A stretch of DNA of 64,000 nucleotides from JAKAFX01 sp049965715 (GTDB taxonomy: Archaea > Thermoplasmatota > Thermoplasmata > Thermoplasmatales > Thermoplasmataceae). Below, in pieces: positions 62,835 through 64,000 of this stretch. The translations under genes and the position numbers were made by a program. How positions within the stretch are numbered: position 1 is the first letter of the stretch; every line of letters starts with the position of its first letter. The DNA lies in the NCBI GenBank assembly GCA_049965715.1, contig JBMFWA010000008.1, positions 1-64,000 on the forward strand, given 5' to 3'. The notes beneath the pieces were generated by a model. It ran no database searches and had not been told where the DNA came from. It worked only from the letters and a program-made list of their open reading frames with translations.

Positions 62835-63290
62835 GTGTTGATATTCAGGAAATTTGAGTGGTCCGATCTTGATGCGATATCAGGCATTGAGAACAGAAGT
62901 TTTGAGGTTGGTCCTTACAGCGGAGAAGAGATCATAGATATGTTTGCGAATCCACTGGCATTCAATTATGTTGCTGTAGACGGGGATAAGATTGTTGGCT
63001 ATGTTGTGGCTATACCGCTAGACAATTCATCAGCAGATGTTGAAAGTATTGCGGTTGACCCCTCTTATCAAGGGTCTGGAGTAGGCTCCAGGCTGCTCAC
63101 ATATATAGAGGAGGAGATGAAGGCAAGAGGCTTTTCTCTCTCAGTGCTTGAGGTCAGGGAAAAGAACCATGAAGGGCTAAAGTTCTATGAAAAAAACGGT
63201 TACAAAGTGATAGAGAAACTGAATAATTATTACAGCGAACACTTCAGGGAATCGAGGCATGCTGTGAGAATGACAAAGATTTTGAAGTAA
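62835..63290 (+). CDS. rimI: RimI-like N-acetyltransferase
   Basis: 151 residues from GTG 62835. The acetyl-CoA motif is VDPSYQGSGVGSRLLTYIEE at about residues 75-94, and LEVREKNHEGLKFYEKNGY completes the GNAT core seen in RimI/Ard1. Archaeal members acetylate protein N-termini. It is directly adjacent, stop to stop, to the HD gene. Confidence 0.88.
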   Translation: MLIFRKFEWSDLDAISGIENRSFEVGPYSGEEIIDMFANPLAFNYVAVDGDKIVGYVVAIPLDNSSADVESIAVDPSYQGSGVGSRLLTYIEEEMKARGFSLSVLEVREKNHEGLKFYEKNGYKVIEKLNNYYSEHFRESRHAVRMTKILK

Positions 63291-64000
63291 TCAATACACG
63301 CTCCTAAGAAGAGACAGAGACTTTTCTGCTATTTTCCTGTCACATGACACAAGAATCTTTCTCTCCCTGACAATCTTTGATAGAGAATTTACCAGTGGTG
63401 AAGCGCTGCTCACCTTCATGCTTTTTCCATTGACCATTACTGTCATGTTGGTTTTCAGTCTCTCTGCGCCGTCGAATTCAAGTGGTGGGATCACATCGAT
63501 CAGGAACATGTCTGGCCGGAAGTTATCTTCCATCATACTTCTGATCCGCTTGTATTTTTCACTGTCATATTCACTTGAATATATTACCTTGAAGAGATCA
63601 CGCCGAAGAATACGTTTTGTCATTTCAGATGATCCAAGGTCTGCAAGCAAATCTGTGAGGAATTCATGATCTGTCATGGAAAAAGGTTCCTTCATCTCGG
63701 TTTTCTTCATCCCAAGGGCAATTCCCATCATACCTTGCGCAATCCTGCATGTCTTATGCCAGTAAACTGATCTGTACATCAGTATCCTGCCGATCAGAAG
63801 TGATTCAAGGTTTGGTATCCCCTTCTCCTCTATGATGAGTTCATTGCTCCTGTAAATCAGGGTGTTTATTATTCTCTTGTAATCAACCAGTCCAAGGGCT
63901 ATGCCGCAGAATGTGGAATCTCTCAGCAGATAGTCAAGTTCATCGGCATCAACAGGTCCGCTCACTATGCTTGACGAGGCTGTTTTCTGCCTTCCAGCAA
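63291..64000 (-). CDS. HD-domain phosphohydrolase, 5' part outside window
   Basis: The frame is open to the window edge, so the start lies beyond 64000; 236 residues are visible. SIVSGPVDADELDYLLRDST is the conserved stretch following the HD motif in archaeal HD hydrolases related to dNTP triphosphohydrolases, so the HD residues themselves are outside. The rest is helical with a C-terminal alpha-beta part. Substrate cannot be given. Confidence 0.82.
   Translation of the reverse strand, partial: AGRQKTASSSIVSGPVDADELDYLLRDSTFCGIALGLVDYKRIINTLIYRSNELIIEEKGIPNLESLLIGRILMYRSVYWHKTCRIAQGMMGIALGMKKTEMKEPFSMTDHEFLTDLLADLGSSEMTKRILRRDLFKVIYSSEYDSEKYKRIRSMMEDNFRPDMFLIDVIPPLEFDGAERLKTNMTVMVNGKSMKVSSASPLVNSLSKIVRERKILVSCDRKIAEKSLSLLRSVY

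Noticed and set aside
1..64000. CRISPR arrays and insertion sequences
   Set aside because: No regularly spaced direct repeats, transposase genes or terminal inverted repeats were found.

Overview
The window is archaeal and reads as a member of the Thermoplasmatales or close Thermoplasmatota relatives. The evidence is an archaeal-order ribosomal protein superoperon with eS4, eL32 and eL19, SUI1/aIF1 and RNase P Rpp29 embedded in it, no eL14 or eL34 between cmk and cbf5, a membrane LonB, Orc1/Cdc6, KEOPS subunits Cgi121 and Pcc1, prefoldin beta, MptA-type GTP cyclohydrolase, archaeal riboflavin synthase and RibL, a two-subunit 2-oxoacid:ferredoxin oxidoreductase, and many TATA boxes about 25-30 nt before the start codon (leaderless transcripts). 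A run of 98 Ns (30946-31043) shows a draft scaffold, probably from a metagenome or single isolate assembly. Genus cannot be fixed from the sequence alone.

Layout. 1-2513 (-) is the N-terminal part of a giant TPR protein. 2831-19530 (+) is one nearly gapless block: uL3-uL4-uL23-uL2-uS19-uL22-uS3-uL29-aIF1-Rpp29-uS17-uL14-uL24-eS4-uL5-uS14-uS8-uL6-eL32-eL19-uL18-uS5-uL30-uL15-SecY-AdkA-EMC3/DUF106-Cmk-Cbf5-Nop5. 21342-19525 (-) holds Lsm, eL37 and PurF. A 1235-residue Ser/Thr kinase-ATPase-TPR protein (-) follows. It is divergent from aIF5A and an agmatinase. 26837-32448 holds uL16/L10e, an AbrB-like protein, an MFS transporter, a zinc-ribbon membrane protein, a degenerate AlaX protein, the gap and FolC. 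32513-39557 holds Orc1/Cdc6, a methyltransferase, a metallo-beta-lactamase-fold hydrolase, the oxidoreductase pair and the FBP aldolase/phosphatase. 39790-42858 holds two related polytopic membrane proteins, one with a ferredoxin tail. 43079-56008 holds eL40-PurQ, a kinase and small-protein set next to Cgi121 and LonB, AroC, DUF2070, an ATP-NAD kinase-like protein, a site-2-protease-like pseudoenzyme and AlaRS. 56126-64000 holds a regulator, an AT-rich ornithine cyclodeaminase-like gene, tRNA-Arg(TCT), Pcc1-prefoldin-MptA, the ribB-ribL-ribC-ribH operon, a RimI-like acetyltransferase and an HD hydrolase.

How the genes fit together. Most of the window serves translation: ribosome, protein export, RNA modification and nucleotide supply. 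The pairs are informative: aIF5A beside a polyamine enzyme (hypusine route), the zinc-ribbon proteins eL37 and eL40 each overlapping a purine amidotransferase gene, and the two guide-RNP proteins Cbf5 and Nop5 overlapping by 224 nt. Genes are tightly packed, convergent neighbours commonly share their stop-codon bases, and GTG and TTG starts are common.

Most worth a second look: three copies of one membrane motif across two adjacent proteins beside a ferredoxin domain; the Cbf5/Nop5 overlap; an eight-T run that splits the natural start of the agmatinase from its frame; a site-2 protease and an AlaX protein that have lost their metal ligands; palindromes at the kinase and riboflavin promoters; and a GC-rich structured stretch behind a TATA box at about 26765-26822.
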